Below, piece by piece: positions 8,924 through 18,357 of a stretch of DNA of 64,000 nucleotides (position 1 is its first letter; every line of letters begins with the position of its first letter). Position numbers and translations under genes: made by a program. The DNA lies in contig NZ_LMLW01000008.1 of the NCBI RefSeq assembly GCF_001422045.1, forward strand, positions 1-64,000. The letters run 5' to 3'. This DNA is from Sphingomonas sp. Leaf242 (lineage in GTDB: Bacteria; Pseudomonadota; Alphaproteobacteria; Sphingomonadales; Sphingomonadaceae). The notes beneath the pieces were generated by a model. That model was given only the letters and a program-made list of their open reading frames with translations. It was not told the origin of the DNA and did not search any database.

Positions 8924-9072
8924 CTCCCTCGCCCCTCCGGGGAGAGGGAAGGGGCCCGCCGCGCTTGCGGTGGGAAGGGAGAGGGGCATGAGGCTCGGGA
9001 CGCCGATTCCCAACGCCCCTCACCCTTCCGCGACTACGTCGCTCCCTCCCTCTCCCCGGAGGGGCGAGGGAC
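8924..9072. repeat. Inverted repeat between convergent genes, family 4
   Basis: ctccctcgcccctccgggga (from 8925) and tccccggaggggcgagggac (ending 9072) are inverted copies at the two ends of a 150-bp spacer between ppc and the convergent thioesterase gene. A second pair (ggaaggggcccgccgcgctt and similar) lies inside. The elements could serve as bidirectional transcription barriers. Confidence 0.75.
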
Positions 9073-9464
9073 TAGGAATAAAACGGCGCAGCGACATCCT
9101 CGCGCACCCGCATCAACCGCCCGGTCGCCCGATCCAGCAAAGCCCAGGTCGTCACCGCCTCCAGCTTCACCCGCCCATCATCCCCGACAAACCGAACATG
9201 CCGATCGAACCGAGCCCCCTTAGGCGCCCCCTCGACCCACGTCTCGCCATTGACCGTCTCCCCCGCGACGACACTCCCGCGGTAATCGATCTCATGCCGC
9301 GTCACGACCCACACATACGCCAGCTTGTGCTCAGGTGGCGCCACAGCCTCCCAATGCGCAGTCGCGATGGCCTGGATCCACTGCACCCAGACCGCATTGT
9401 TCACATGCCCAAGCTCGTCGATATCCGCGTCCTGCGCCGTGATCGAGAGCGTGAACCGGCTCAC
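9072..9464 (-). CDS. Acyl-CoA thioesterase, 4HBT hotdog fold
   Basis: A 130-residue hotdog-fold protein of the 4-hydroxybenzoyl-CoA thioesterase type. The segment DIDELGHVNNAVWVQWIQ carries the conserved Asp/Asn helix region, and the core strand pattern EIDYRGSVVAGETVNGETWV follows. The substrate cannot be told from sequence. I start at GTG 9464, which overlaps the upstream oligopeptidase stop as GTGA. A longer reading from 9485 is possible but less likely. It is probably translated together with ptrB. Confidence 0.88.
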   Translation of the reverse strand: MSRFTLSITAQDADIDELGHVNNAVWVQWIQAIATAHWEAVAPPEHKLAYVWVVTRHEIDYRGSVVAGETVNGETWVEGAPKGARFDRHVRFVGDDGRVKLEAVTTWALLDRATGRLMRVREDVAAPFYS

Positions 9465-11515
9465 CCCGCGACGCCCAGCTGCCACAGCACGAACGCGTGT
9501 TCCTCCGCGCCCTCACGCAGCGATTCGAACCGCCCCGACTTGCCGCCATGCCCGGCGCCCATGTTGGTCTTGAGCAGCAGCACGTTATCGTCGGTCTTCA
9601 TCAACCGCAGCTTGGCCGCCCACTTCGCCGGCTCCCAATAGGTCACCCGAGGATCGTTCAGCCCGCCGCTGATGAACATCGGCGGATAAGCCTGCGCCTT
9701 GACGTTGTCGTACGGCGAATACGACCGGATCAGCTCGAACGCCGCCTCGTCCTCGATCGGATTGCCCCACTCCGGCCACTCGCCCGGCGTCAGCGGCAAA
9801 CTCTCGTCGAGCATCGTGTTCAGCACATCGACGAACGGCACATCCGCGATCACCGCACCCCAAAGCTCGGGATCCGAATTGACCACCGCGCCCATCAGTT
9901 CGCCACCCGCAGACCGCCCGGCGATCGCGATCTTCCCCGCCGACGTCCACTGCGCGTCGACCAGCGCCTTCGCGACATCGACGAAATCGTTGAACGTGTT
10001 CGCGCGCTTTTCCAGCTTGCCGTCGAGATACCATTGCTGGCCAAGATCGTCGCCGCCGCGGATATGCGCGATCGCATAGGCGAACCCGCGATCGAGCAGG
10101 CTCATCCGCCCGGTCGAGAAGCCCGGCGGAATCGCATAGCCGTACGCGCCATACGCATAGAGGAACAAAGGCGCCGACCCGTCGCGCACGAACCCCGCCG
10201 GATACACGATCGAGACCGGGATCTCGGTCCCGTCCCGCGCGACGATCTTCAGCCGCTCGGTCGCATATCTCGCCGAGTCGTAGCCGCTCGGGATTTCCTG
10301 CACCTTGAGCATCGTCCGCTCGCCGGTATCGACGTCGTAATCATACACCGTCCCCGGCGTGACCATCGACTCATACCCAAGCCGCAATACGGTCATGTCG
10401 TATTCGGGATTGTCCCCCAGCCCGGCGACATAGCTCGCCTCGGGAAAATCGATCCGCTTGCCCTCGGTCGGCGTCTCGTACCGGTGGATCGCGATCTGAT
10501 CGAGACCGTCCTCGCGCCCATCGACGACGAAGAAGTCCTGATAGCACTCGACCCCGGTCATGTAGAAATGCGGCGAGGCCGGAATCAGCTCGCTCCACGC
10601 ATCCGGCTCCTCGACCAGCGCAGTGCACAGCCGGAAATTCGGATCGACGTCGTTGGTATGGATGAACAGCGTCCCGTCATGCTCGTCCACATCATATTCG
10701 CGACCCACCTTCCGCGCCGAAACCAGGATCGGCACCGCAAGAGGCTCGTGCGCAGGCAGCAGATACAGCTCGCTCGTCACATGATCGCTGGTCGCAATCA
10801 CGATCCACTTGCGCGAGCTCGTCTCGCCGACGCCGACGCGAAAGCCCTCGTCTTCCTCGTGGAACAGCACGACGTCCTCGGAGATCGGCGTCCCCAACCG
10901 GTGGAACCGCGCATTGTCCGTCCGCCACTGCTCGTTCGCCAGACCATACAGGAAGCCCGCATCGTCCGCGGTCCAGACGATCTCGCTGAGCATCCCCGGG
11001 ATCACGTCGGGCAGATGCTCGCCGGTATCCAGATCCTTGACCCGAACCTCGAACCGCTCGCTGCCATTGTCGTCGATCGCATAGGCGAGATAGCGCCCGT
11101 CATTGCTGATCGAGAACGCCCCAAGCCGGAAATACTCGTGCCCCTCCGCCAGCGCCGGCTCGTCGAGCAACAGCTCGTCGTCACCCCCTGCGACAGGTTT
11201 CCGCCACCATTTCTTGTACTGCCCGCCGGTCTCGTACGCGGTCCAATAGAGCCAATCCCCATCCTTCTGCGGCACCGAGGATTCATCCTCCTTGATCCGC
11301 GCTTTCATCTCTTCGTAGATCGTGTCGGTAAGCGCTTTGTGCGGCGCCATCTGCTCTTCGAAATACACATTCTCGGCGGCGAGATACGCGAGCACGTCGG
11401 AGTCATCGACCTCCGGATAGTTCGGGTCCTTCAGCCACGCATACGGATCCTCGATCGTCACGCCATGCGTGGTAAAGCTGTGCGGCCGCTGTTCGGCGAT
11501 GGGGGGCGTGGTCAT
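9461..11515 (-). CDS. ptrB: Oligopeptidase B, S9A serine peptidase
   Basis: A cytosolic serine oligopeptidase of the prolyl oligopeptidase clan that cleaves after basic residues in short peptides. The 684-residue protein has an N-terminal beta-propeller and a C-terminal alpha/beta hydrolase. It shows the nucleophile motif AIAGRSAGGELMGAV (Ser near 526), the family-specific VPFVDVLNTMLDESLPLT and EWPEWGNP stretch, the Asp region SGGLNDPRVTYWEPAKW and the His region GAGHGGKSGR. No signal peptide is present. Its stop codon overlaps the thioesterase start by four bases. Confidence 0.95.
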   Translation of the reverse strand: MTTPPIAEQRPHSFTTHGVTIEDPYAWLKDPNYPEVDDSDVLAYLAAENVYFEEQMAPHKALTDTIYEEMKARIKEDESSVPQKDGDWLYWTAYETGGQYKKWWRKPVAGGDDELLLDEPALAEGHEYFRLGAFSISNDGRYLAYAIDDNGSERFEVRVKDLDTGEHLPDVIPGMLSEIVWTADDAGFLYGLANEQWRTDNARFHRLGTPISEDVVLFHEEDEGFRVGVGETSSRKWIVIATSDHVTSELYLLPAHEPLAVPILVSARKVGREYDVDEHDGTLFIHTNDVDPNFRLCTALVEEPDAWSELIPASPHFYMTGVECYQDFFVVDGREDGLDQIAIHRYETPTEGKRIDFPEASYVAGLGDNPEYDMTVLRLGYESMVTPGTVYDYDVDTGERTMLKVQEIPSGYDSARYATERLKIVARDGTEIPVSIVYPAGFVRDGSAPLFLYAYGAYGYAIPPGFSTGRMSLLDRGFAYAIAHIRGGDDLGQQWYLDGKLEKRANTFNDFVDVAKALVDAQWTSAGKIAIAGRSAGGELMGAVVNSDPELWGAVIADVPFVDVLNTMLDESLPLTPGEWPEWGNPIEDEAAFELIRSYSPYDNVKAQAYPPMFISGGLNDPRVTYWEPAKWAAKLRLMKTDDNVLLLKTNMGAGHGGKSGRFESLREGAEEHAFVLWQLGVAG

Positions 11516-11703
11516 CCCGGTGTGTTAGCCGGGCAGCCGACGGAAGCCAACGCCCGTCCCCGTGCGGGATACGGACCCGTCCGCCACCCGAAACCCCCTA
11601 ACAGAGCGTTAAGCAGAGTATGAAGAATTTATTGCCGTTGTGGACCTAAACACACCGCAGGTTCGCCTAGAATGTGTGTTGTTTACAAAGCGGAGAAAAT
11701 AGA

Positions 11704-13035
11704 TTGCTGTGGTTTCAGGAGGTTGCGCCGATCCGTCAGAAGATGATGATCGCGTTTAGCGGTATGACCCTCTTGGTCGCGCTTGGCGTGATGACGACCT
11801 TCGTGGCGGCGGTTGCGGGCTACCCGATCGTCGGTCTGGCCCTGGGAGCCGCGATCACGATCGCTGCGGGTTGCGCCGGTGCCCGGATCCGAACGGCCGT
11901 GTGCGATCCGTACGTCTCCACCGTCGTGCGCATGGAAGCGCTCGCCAAGGGCGACCTTGACGCGCCGATCGCCCACACCGCGTATCGGGATTGCGTCGGG
12001 CGGATGACCAAGGCGATGTTCTCGTTTCGAGAGACGGCGGCGGCAAGGCTCAAGCAATCCGCTGCGCAGGACGAGATGATCGCGGTCTTCCGCGACCACC
12101 TCGAAAAATTCGGCCGTGGCGATCTGACCGCCAGCATCACTGCCGACCTGATGCCGGAATATCTGCCGTTGAAGACCGACTTCAACGCCGCGATCGACTC
12201 GATGCGCAACCTGATCGGTTCGGTATCGGACAGCGCGGCGAGCATCCAGACCGGCTCGGGCGAGATCGCCCAGGCCTCGGAAGATCTTGCCCGGCGTACC
12301 GAGAGCAATGCGGCGTCGCTGGAGGAAACCACCGCCTCGGTGACGCAGATGGACGCGCGGCTCCGCGCATCGGCGGCAGCCGCGACCCGCACCGTCCAGC
12401 GCGCGAACCAGACCATCGCGACGGTCGGCAGCGGGCGAACGGTGGCGGAAGAAGCCGTGCAGGCTATGGGGCGGGTGTCGGAGAGCGCCAAGGGCATCGA
12501 CAGCGTGATCGAAGGGCTCGACAAGATCGCGTTCCAGACGCGCGTGCTGGCGATGAACGCCGCGGTCGAGGCGGGCCGTGCGGGTGATGCAGGGCGTGGT
12601 TTCGCCGTGGTCGCCGACCTCGTCTCGGCGCTGGCGATGCGCGCCGAGGAAGAAGCCAAGCGGGCGCGTGATCAGCTGACCGTGACGCAGACCGAAGTCG
12701 TGACCGCGGTCGAGGCCGTGACGCGCGTCGATGGCGCGCTGAGCACCATCGTCGACGACGTCGCCGAGGTGCACGAACTGCTCGCGACGATGGCCGCGGA
12801 CAACCAGGCACAGTCGGCGGCGATCACCGAAATCTCCACGGCGATCGGCACGATGGACCAGTCGACGCAGCAGAACGCGGCGATGGTCGAGGAAACTTCC
12901 GCCGCCGCCCGCAATCTCGCGAACGAAGTGCGATCGCTGTCCACCCAGGCCGCGAGCTTCAAGATAGCGCGCGGCGATGGTCCACGGTCGACCGCACGCA
13001 AACCGGACTACGCGTCGCGAGCCGCCTATGCCTAA
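11704..13035 (+). CDS. Methyl-accepting chemotaxis protein with no periplasmic domain
   Basis: A 443-residue chemoreceptor. Two adjacent hydrophobic stretches near residues 18-60 form a membrane hairpin with almost no periplasmic loop. A HAMP-like segment follows ([15 protein letters not shown]), then a linker and the MA signalling domain ([37 protein letters not shown] with [11 protein letters not shown], and [19 protein letters not shown]). I start at TTG 11704 because a GGAG lies 8 bases upstream. The ATG at 11743 is an alternative. No C-terminal NWETF tether for CheR/CheB is seen. Likely a sensor of cytoplasmic or membrane state. Confidence 0.9.
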   Translation: MLWFQEVAPIRQKMMIAFSGMTLLVALGVMTTFVAAVAGYPIVGLALGAAITIAAGCAGARIRTAVCDPYVSTVVRMEALAKGDLDAPIAHTAYRDCVGRMTKAMFSFRETAAARLKQSAAQDEMIAVFRDHLEKFGRGDLTASITADLMPEYLPLKTDFNAAIDSMRNLIGSVSDSAASIQTGSGEIAQASEDLARRTESNAASLEETTASVTQMDARLRASAAAATRTVQRANQTIATVGSGRTVAEEAVQAMGRVSESAKGIDSVIEGLDKIAFQTRVLAMNAAVEAGRAGDAGRGFAVVADLVSALAMRAEEEAKRARDQLTVTQTEVVTAVEAVTRVDGALSTIVDDVAEVHELLATMAADNQAQSAAITEISTAIGTMDQSTQQNAAMVEETSAAARNLANEVRSLSTQAASFKIARGDGPRSTARKPDYASRAAYA

Positions 13036-13059
13036 CCGGTCGACCGTTCGATCAACGGC

Positions 13060-13446
13060 TCATGAACGGCAGATCCGCATCGCCACCGCGTCCAGCTCGC
13101 GATCGTAGCTGGCGCGCTCGGCCGCGCTGAGGAAGCCCTGTTTCTTCACGAAACGGTCGGTCGCATGACGCACCGCCTCGACCTGCTTGAACAGCGTGTC
13201 GGCCTGTCGCTGCGTCAGCCGGCGTGCCTTGCGGGCGGTGCCGAGGTCCGCTTCGAGGATGTTCGCGCGCATCGATATATGCGCCTGTCGGGCATCCTTG
13301 ATGCTGCCGCCGGTCTCGGCCTTCAGCGTGTGTTGGGCGCGAATATCGCAGCTCGGATAGGTCTGCTTCAACGACTGCGCGTCGGCACCGCCAGTAGCGA
13401 AAATCGGGGCAGCGACGGCGAGGGCTACGGCAAACACGGCTTTCAT
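13060..13446 (-). CDS. Hypothetical exported helical protein
   Basis: A 128-residue protein starting at ATG 13446 after a good AAGGAGTG ribosome site. Residues 1-22 look like a Sec signal peptide (KAVFAVALAVAAPIFA, cleavage near GGADA-QS). The mature part is charged and probably helical (QRQADTLFKQVEAVRHATDRFVKKQGF), with two cysteines (in PSCDIR and MRICRS) that could form a disulfide. I do not recognise a characterised family. It is convergent with the chemoreceptor gene and apparently alone. Confidence 0.75.
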   Translation of the reverse strand: MKAVFAVALAVAAPIFATGGADAQSLKQTYPSCDIRAQHTLKAETGGSIKDARQAHISMRANILEADLGTARKARRLTQRQADTLFKQVEAVRHATDRFVKKQGFLSAAERASYDRELDAVAMRICRS

Positions 13447-13672
13447 CGGACACTCCTTGCAGCATCGCGGATCGATGCGGCACGCCGTGTACGCCCGGCA
13501 AGCTGAACGGCGCCCGTGCGGCGGGCATCGTGACCGAAGGGTACGATACCCGACCACGCTCGATAGTCCGGATCGGCCTCTCGTTTCGCGATACTGTCGC
13601 CCGGAACCGACCAAGATGCTATCGCGCTGCTTTGCCGTCCACGCGCCATTTCCAGACCAGAGAGTCCGCCCC

Positions 13673-15472
13673 ATGCCGACCCCGACCGACCGCCTCGCCG
13701 CCCTGCGCGCGCAGCTCGCAACCGACCGTCTCGACGGCTTCGTGATCCCGCTGACCGACGAGCATATGAGCGAATATGTCGGCGGGTACGCGCAGCGGCT
13801 CGGCTGGCTGACCGGGTTCGGCGGGTCGGCCGGGACCGCCGTAGTCCTCGCCGACCGCGCCGCGATCTTTACCGATGGCCGCTACACGATCCAGGTCCGC
13901 GACCAGGTCGACGGCGCGCTGTGGGCGTATGCCGACGTGCCCCAGACCAGCCCCGCCGCGTGGCTCGCCAAGCACGCCCCCGAAGGCGGCCGCATCGGCT
14001 ACGACCCGTGGCTTCACACCGGCGGCTGGGTCGCCGACGCCACCGCCGCGCTCGCCGATCGCGGCGCGACGCTGGTCGCGGTCGACGCCAACCCGGTCGA
14101 TGCGATCTGGACCAACCGCCCCCTGCCCTCGCCTGCCAAGCTCACCGTCCAGCCCGACGCGTTCACCGGCGCGTCCTCGGCCGAGAAGCGCGCAAAAATC
14201 GCCGACTGGCTCTCCGAGCAGAATGCCGACGCGGTCGTCCTCACCGCGCTGGACTCGATCGCCTGGGCGCTCAACATCCGCGGCAACGACGTCGATCACA
14301 CCCCTGTCGCGCTCTCTTATGCGATCGTCGGCGCGGACGGCACGACCGACCTGTTCGTCGCGCCCGACAAGCTCGACGACGCGGTGCGCCAGCATCTCGG
14401 TAACGCGGTTCGCCTGCATGATCGCAGCGCGTTTTCAGCGGCCCTCGCGACCTATGCCGGCAAGCGCGTCGCCGCAGACCCCGAACGCGCGGTCGCCGCA
14501 ATCACGCAGGCGCTGCAGGCGGGCGGCGCGAAGATCCTGCCGCTGCGCGATCCCGTCGTCCTCGCCAAGGCGATCAAGAATCCCGTCGAAATCGCGGGCC
14601 ACCGCGCCGCCTCCGCGCGCGACGGCGCCGCGCTCGCGCGCTTCCTCCGCTGGGTCGAAATCGAGTGCGTGAAGGGGAGCCAGACCGAACTCAGCGCCGC
14701 CGCCAAGCTGCTCGCGTTCCGCGAACAGACCGGCGCCCTGAAGGACACCTCGTTCGACACGATCTCCGCGACCGGCCCGCACGGCGCGATCCCGCACTAT
14801 CACGTCACCGAGGAATCGAGCGCACCGATCGAACCCGGCCAGCTCTACCTGATCGATTCCGGCGGCCAATATGCCGACGGCACCACCGACGTGACGCGCG
14901 TCATGCCGATCGGCGAACCGACCGCAGAGATGCGCGACCGCTTCACGCGCGTCCTCAAGGGCCATATCGGCATCGCCACCGCGGTCTTCCCCGACGGCAC
15001 GATGGGCGGCCAGATCGACGCGTTCGCACGCCGCCCGCTCTGGGAAGCCGGCCTCGATTTCGGCCACGGCACCGGCCACGGCGTCGGCGCGTATCTCGCG
15101 GTCCACGAAGGCCCGCAGCGGATCGCCGCGCCCAACTACCCCGGCGGCGCGGCGATGGAACCCTTACGCGCCGGCATGATGCTCTCCAACGAGCCCGGCT
15201 ATTACAAGGCCGGCGAGTACGGCATCCGCATCGAGAACCTGATCCTGATCGAACCCCGCGCGATCCCCGGTGCGGACCGCGCGATGCTCGGCTTCGAGAC
15301 GCTCACCTTCTGCCCGATCGAACGCACGCTGATCGAGCCGACGCTGCTGACCGCGGCCGAGCGCCAGTGGGTCGACGACTATCACGCGAAGGTGATGGCG
15401 GTCCTGACCCCCGAAATGACCGACGCGGAGGATCGCGCCTGGCTCACCGCCAAGTGCGCGCCGCTCAGCTAG
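13673..15472 (+). CDS. Aminopeptidase P family protein, M24B Xaa-Pro peptidase
   Basis: A 599-residue, three-domain aminopeptidase P of the long eukaryote-like type: two creatinase-like N-terminal domains and a C-terminal pita-bread catalytic domain. The dinuclear metal ligands are visible as Asp in YLIDSGGQY and TTDVTRV, His in HGTGHGVGAYLAVHEGP, Glu in LSNEPGYYK and Glu in FETLTFCP. It removes N-terminal residues in front of proline. There is no signal peptide, so it is cytoplasmic. The start at ATG 13673 (MPTPTDRL) fits the family N-terminus. Confidence 0.93.
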   Translation: MPTPTDRLAALRAQLATDRLDGFVIPLTDEHMSEYVGGYAQRLGWLTGFGGSAGTAVVLADRAAIFTDGRYTIQVRDQVDGALWAYADVPQTSPAAWLAKHAPEGGRIGYDPWLHTGGWVADATAALADRGATLVAVDANPVDAIWTNRPLPSPAKLTVQPDAFTGASSAEKRAKIADWLSEQNADAVVLTALDSIAWALNIRGNDVDHTPVALSYAIVGADGTTDLFVAPDKLDDAVRQHLGNAVRLHDRSAFSAALATYAGKRVAADPERAVAAITQALQAGGAKILPLRDPVVLAKAIKNPVEIAGHRAASARDGAALARFLRWVEIECVKGSQTELSAAAKLLAFREQTGALKDTSFDTISATGPHGAIPHYHVTEESSAPIEPGQLYLIDSGGQYADGTTDVTRVMPIGEPTAEMRDRFTRVLKGHIGIATAVFPDGTMGGQIDAFARRPLWEAGLDFGHGTGHGVGAYLAVHEGPQRIAAPNYPGGAAMEPLRAGMMLSNEPGYYKAGEYGIRIENLILIEPRAIPGADRAMLGFETLTFCPIERTLIEPTLLTAAERQWVDDYHAKVMAVLTPEMTDAEDRAWLTAKCAPLS

Positions 15473-15602
15473 AGGGCTCGTCCTTGATCGCAGGCGCCGC
15501 GCCCACGGCCCGCGCCTGCGCCTTCCGTCGCCGCAGATTCTCGCGCAGCGCAGCCGCCATGCGCTCGGCCTTCTCCGCCGCCTTTCGATCCCGATCGTCC
15601 AT
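15465..15602 (-). CDS. Small basic helical protein (45 aa), uncharacterised
   Basis: A 45-residue open frame running from ATG 15602 to TGA 15465. The product is very rich in Arg, Lys, Ala and Glu (DDRDRKAAEKAERMAAALR, then ENLRRRKAQARA) and should form a long amphipathic basic helix. I believe similar short proteins occur in other sphingomonads, but that is recollection and needs a search. Its last 8 bases overlap the end of the convergent M24 peptidase gene. No clear Shine-Dalgarno sequence is seen, only AGGGCG upstream. Function unknown. Confidence 0.6.
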   Translation of the reverse strand: MDDRDRKAAEKAERMAAALRENLRRRKAQARAVGAAPAIKDEPSS

Positions 15603-15691
15603 AAATACGCCCTACATTGCGGCACGACAGCTTGACAATCGCGCCGCCCTCGTCTCTTAGCCCCACTCCGCCGGCAGCGATGCCAGCGAGT

Positions 15692-15766
<75 letters not shown>

Positions 15767-15776
15767 GTATTCCCCG

Positions 15777-15809
15777 GCTGGTCGACGATCCGAAGCGACG
15801 TCGACCAGC
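15777..15809. terminator. Strong hairpin downstream of tRNA-Thr
   Basis: gctggtcgacg and cgtcgaccagc form a perfect 11-bp stem around an 11-base loop, ten bases after the tRNA. There is no T-tract, so it may be a processing or stabilising hairpin rather than a classical intrinsic terminator. It lies between the tRNA and the convergent methyltransferase-like gene. Confidence 0.5.
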
Positions 15810-15832
15810 GCGGACCACCCAAACAGCGCCGC

Positions 15833-16570
15833 TTACGGCTTCCTGAACTTGTAGACGAACTGGTCGGTCTTGCCGCGAATGGCAGGGTCGAACACCGCCT
15901 TGCTGTGATCGTCGGCCGGATTGCGCAACACGGGCGACTGGCCGACGAATTTGAACCCCGCCGCCTCGACCTGCGTCTTGACCGCCGCCGGATCGATCCG
16001 GTGCCGCGTGCTGGTGCCGGTCATGCCGGTGCCCGGCGCGTCGGCATGGTCGATCACCACATAGGTGCCGCCGCGCTTGAGCATGCGGAACACCGCGGTA
16101 TCGAACGCGCGCAATGCCGGCTCGCCCGCGCCGTCGTTCGGGATGTCGTGGTAATTCTGCACCGTCCAGAACAGGTCGACGGGCTTGGGCGAGGTCGGCA
16201 GGTTGGTCGCCTGGACCTCGGCGGTCACGTTACCAAGCGCGCGTGCCTGCAACGCCGGCAACGACTTCTCGGCATATTTGGCGCCTGCCGCCGGCCATAC
16301 CGCGTAGACATGGCCCTTGGGCCCGACGATGCCGGTAAAGATGCGCGTCCAATAGCCTGCACCCGGCAGGTAATCGACCACCACGTCGCCCGGCTTCACG
16401 CCCGAGAACGCCAGCACGTCGGCGGCCTTGCGGCGCGCGTCGTCGCCCTGCTGGTCGGCGCGCGCGGGATCCGCCAGCGCCCTGGTTATGACCGCATTCG
16501 TCTTTTGCGCAGCCACCGGTACGGCAGCGGTGGCGATCGCCACGACCGCGCCCATCAACATGACCTTCAT
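15833..16570 (-). CDS. Exported class I SAM methyltransferase-like protein
   Basis: A 245-residue protein starting at ATG 16570 (MKVMLMGAVVAIATAAVPVAA, a clear Sec signal peptide). The mature part has a Rossmann methyltransferase fold: a motif I-like VVVDYLPGAGYWT near residues 63-75, the VDLFWTVQNYHDIPN region, and the post-motif strand GGTYVVIDHADAPG. Methyltransferase-like proteins of this kind are known in proteobacteria, but SAM is not expected in the periplasm, so the activity is uncertain. A longer in-frame start at 16615 would bury the signal sequence. Confidence 0.82.
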   Translation of the reverse strand: MKVMLMGAVVAIATAAVPVAAQKTNAVITRALADPARADQQGDDARRKAADVLAFSGVKPGDVVVDYLPGAGYWTRIFTGIVGPKGHVYAVWPAAGAKYAEKSLPALQARALGNVTAEVQATNLPTSPKPVDLFWTVQNYHDIPNDGAGEPALRAFDTAVFRMLKRGGTYVVIDHADAPGTGMTGTSTRHRIDPAAVKTQVEAAGFKFVGQSPVLRNPADDHSKAVFDPAIRGKTDQFVYKFRKP

Positions 16571-16674
16571 TGTCCGTCTCCCAGCGGCCGACGCCATCGC
16601 CGAACCGGTGCGCACGATCGTACCGTCGCCGCCGCTAGTCCAGATGGTTCTCGCCGATCAGGACGATTGCCCGG

Positions 16675-18357
16675 TCATCGCTCGCCGAACAGCGCGCGCT
16701 GCGCCTTTTCCAGTTCCTCGGCATAGCGTCGGCGGACGAACGATTCGGACAACAGCCCGAGCACGTGCCGATCGTCGTCGAGCACCGCCAGTTCGTCCGC
16801 GCCCGAGGCGTCGAACCGCGCCATGACTTCGGTGATGTCCATCGCCGGCGCGAGCGCGGCCTCTGTGTTGATCGCCAACCCGCCGACGGGTGCCTGCGGA
16901 TCATGGCCCTCGGCGTAGGCGGTGGGGGTCTGGACGATCCCGGCATAACGCGCGGCATCGTCGACCAGCACCGCGCGGCTGGTCGCGCCGAGCGGCACCT
17001 GCCGGCGAAACTCCGCCATCGTCAGGTCGGCGCGCATCACCTTGGTCTCGCGGCGCATCATCCGCCCCGCGGTCAGTGTCTTGACCCAGCCGACGTCGCG
17101 CGCGCTCTTGATCGTCTCGCCGCGCAGGTGAAGCCGCCACGTCGAGAAGCTGTAGCCGAACGCCTCGCGCACGATCGTCGACGATACCAGCACCGCCGCC
17201 AGCACCGCGCCGGTCGCCGCGAAATCATGCGTCGCCTCCAGCACGAGCATCACCATCGTCATCGGCCCGCCGACCACCGCGACCGCGAGCGCCGCCATCC
17301 CAACGAGTGCGGCGTTGCGGGGATCGATCACGTCATGCCCGACGAATGCGGCCATGCTGCCGGCGAAGAGATGCCCGACCAGCGTGCCGAGAAACAGCGA
17401 CGCGAAGAACAGCCCGCCGCGAAAGCCGAAGCCGAGCGAGACGATCGACGCGGCGCATTTGGCGAGGAAGATCGTCAGGATGAACAGCAACGGCGCGCCG
17501 ACTGCGAGATCGGCGTGAAGCGCGCCGTGCCCGGCCGACAAGACCTGCGGCGACATCAGCGCGATCGGGATCAGCAGCATCCCGCCGATCGCCGGCCGCG
17601 CCCAGTCGGGCAGGCGCAACCGCCGCGTTCCCGCCTCGACGAAGCCGACCGCGCGCATCAGCGCGATGCCGATCCCGGCACAGAGCGCGCCGAGTGCCGC
17701 ATAGATCAGATAATGATGCGATTCGGTCGCCATCGTCGAGGCCGCATCGATCACATAGGGATGGATGCCGAGCTGTTGCGCGACCAGCGTGCCGGCCAGC
17801 GCGGCGGCGACGACCGGTGCCAGTGCGGTCGGCGTATACGCGCCGATAACGATCTCGAACGCGTAGAACGCGCCGGCGAGCGGCGCACCGAACGCCGCCG
17901 CGATCGCCGCGCCGGTGCCCGCGCCGACCAGGTTGCGCAGATCGGCGCGGCGCAGCGTGAAGGCGTTGCCGACCACCGACGCCACCGCGCCGCCGAGCTG
18001 CGCATAGGCGGCCTCGAGCCCGACCGAGGCGCCGAAGCCGTTCGAGAGGATCGTCTGTCCGGAAATGATCAGGCTGTCGCGCACCGACATGCGGCCGCCG
18101 TGGAGCGCGTTCGCCTCGACCGCGTCGACCATCCGCCGCGTTCGCGCGCGCGTCGCCCAGGAGAATGCGGCGAGGATCGCGCCGCCGATCGGCAGCACGA
18201 GGAGCGCCGTCAGCGGCAGCGCCGGTACCGCGCTGAGGCGCGCGCCGAGCGGCAGGTCGAACAGGACGCGTTGCATCGTCCGCGCGATCGCCCCCTGGAG
18301 CACGCTGAACAGCCCGGCCCCGGCGCCGACCACCGCCGCGAGCACGACGAACGCCAC
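16675..18357 (-). CDS. ClC-family chloride channel/transporter with C-terminal CBS pair
   Basis: A 560-residue membrane protein of the ClC family with about ten or more helices in residues 1-390. The ISGQTILSNGFGASVGLEAAYAQLGG stretch (near 92-117) corresponds to the selectivity-filter and gating-glutamate region, with the Glu retained in GLEAA instead of the usual GREGP. The C-terminal 150 residues (from TAGRMMRRETKVM) look like two CBS domains. I use GTG 18357, the first standard start after an in-frame stop; the reading frame upstream has no ATG. It may move chloride or fluoride. Transport mode cannot be read. Confidence 0.87.
   Translation of the reverse strand: MAFVVLAAVVGAGAGLFSVLQGAIARTMQRVLFDLPLGARLSAVPALPLTALLVLPIGGAILAAFSWATRARTRRMVDAVEANALHGGRMSVRDSLIISGQTILSNGFGASVGLEAAYAQLGGAVASVVGNAFTLRRADLRNLVGAGTGAAIAAAFGAPLAGAFYAFEIVIGAYTPTALAPVVAAALAGTLVAQQLGIHPYVIDAASTMATESHHYLIYAALGALCAGIGIALMRAVGFVEAGTRRLRLPDWARPAIGGMLLIPIALMSPQVLSAGHGALHADLAVGAPLLFILTIFLAKCAASIVSLGFGFRGGLFFASLFLGTLVGHLFAGSMAAFVGHDVIDPRNAALVGMAALAVAVVGGPMTMVMLVLEATHDFAATGAVLAAVLVSSTIVREAFGYSFSTWRLHLRGETIKSARDVGWVKTLTAGRMMRRETKVMRADLTMAEFRRQVPLGATSRAVLVDDAARYAGIVQTPTAYAEGHDPQAPVGGLAINTEAALAPAMDITEVMARFDASGADELAVLDDDRHVLGLLSESFVRRRYAEELEKAQRALFGER

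Noticed and set aside
9497..11623. Long open frame of 708 codons on the plus strand opposite oligopeptidase B
   Set aside because: It mirrors a recognisable S9 peptidase, is rich in Arg, Pro and His as expected for an antisense shadow of GC-rich DNA, and shows no domain.
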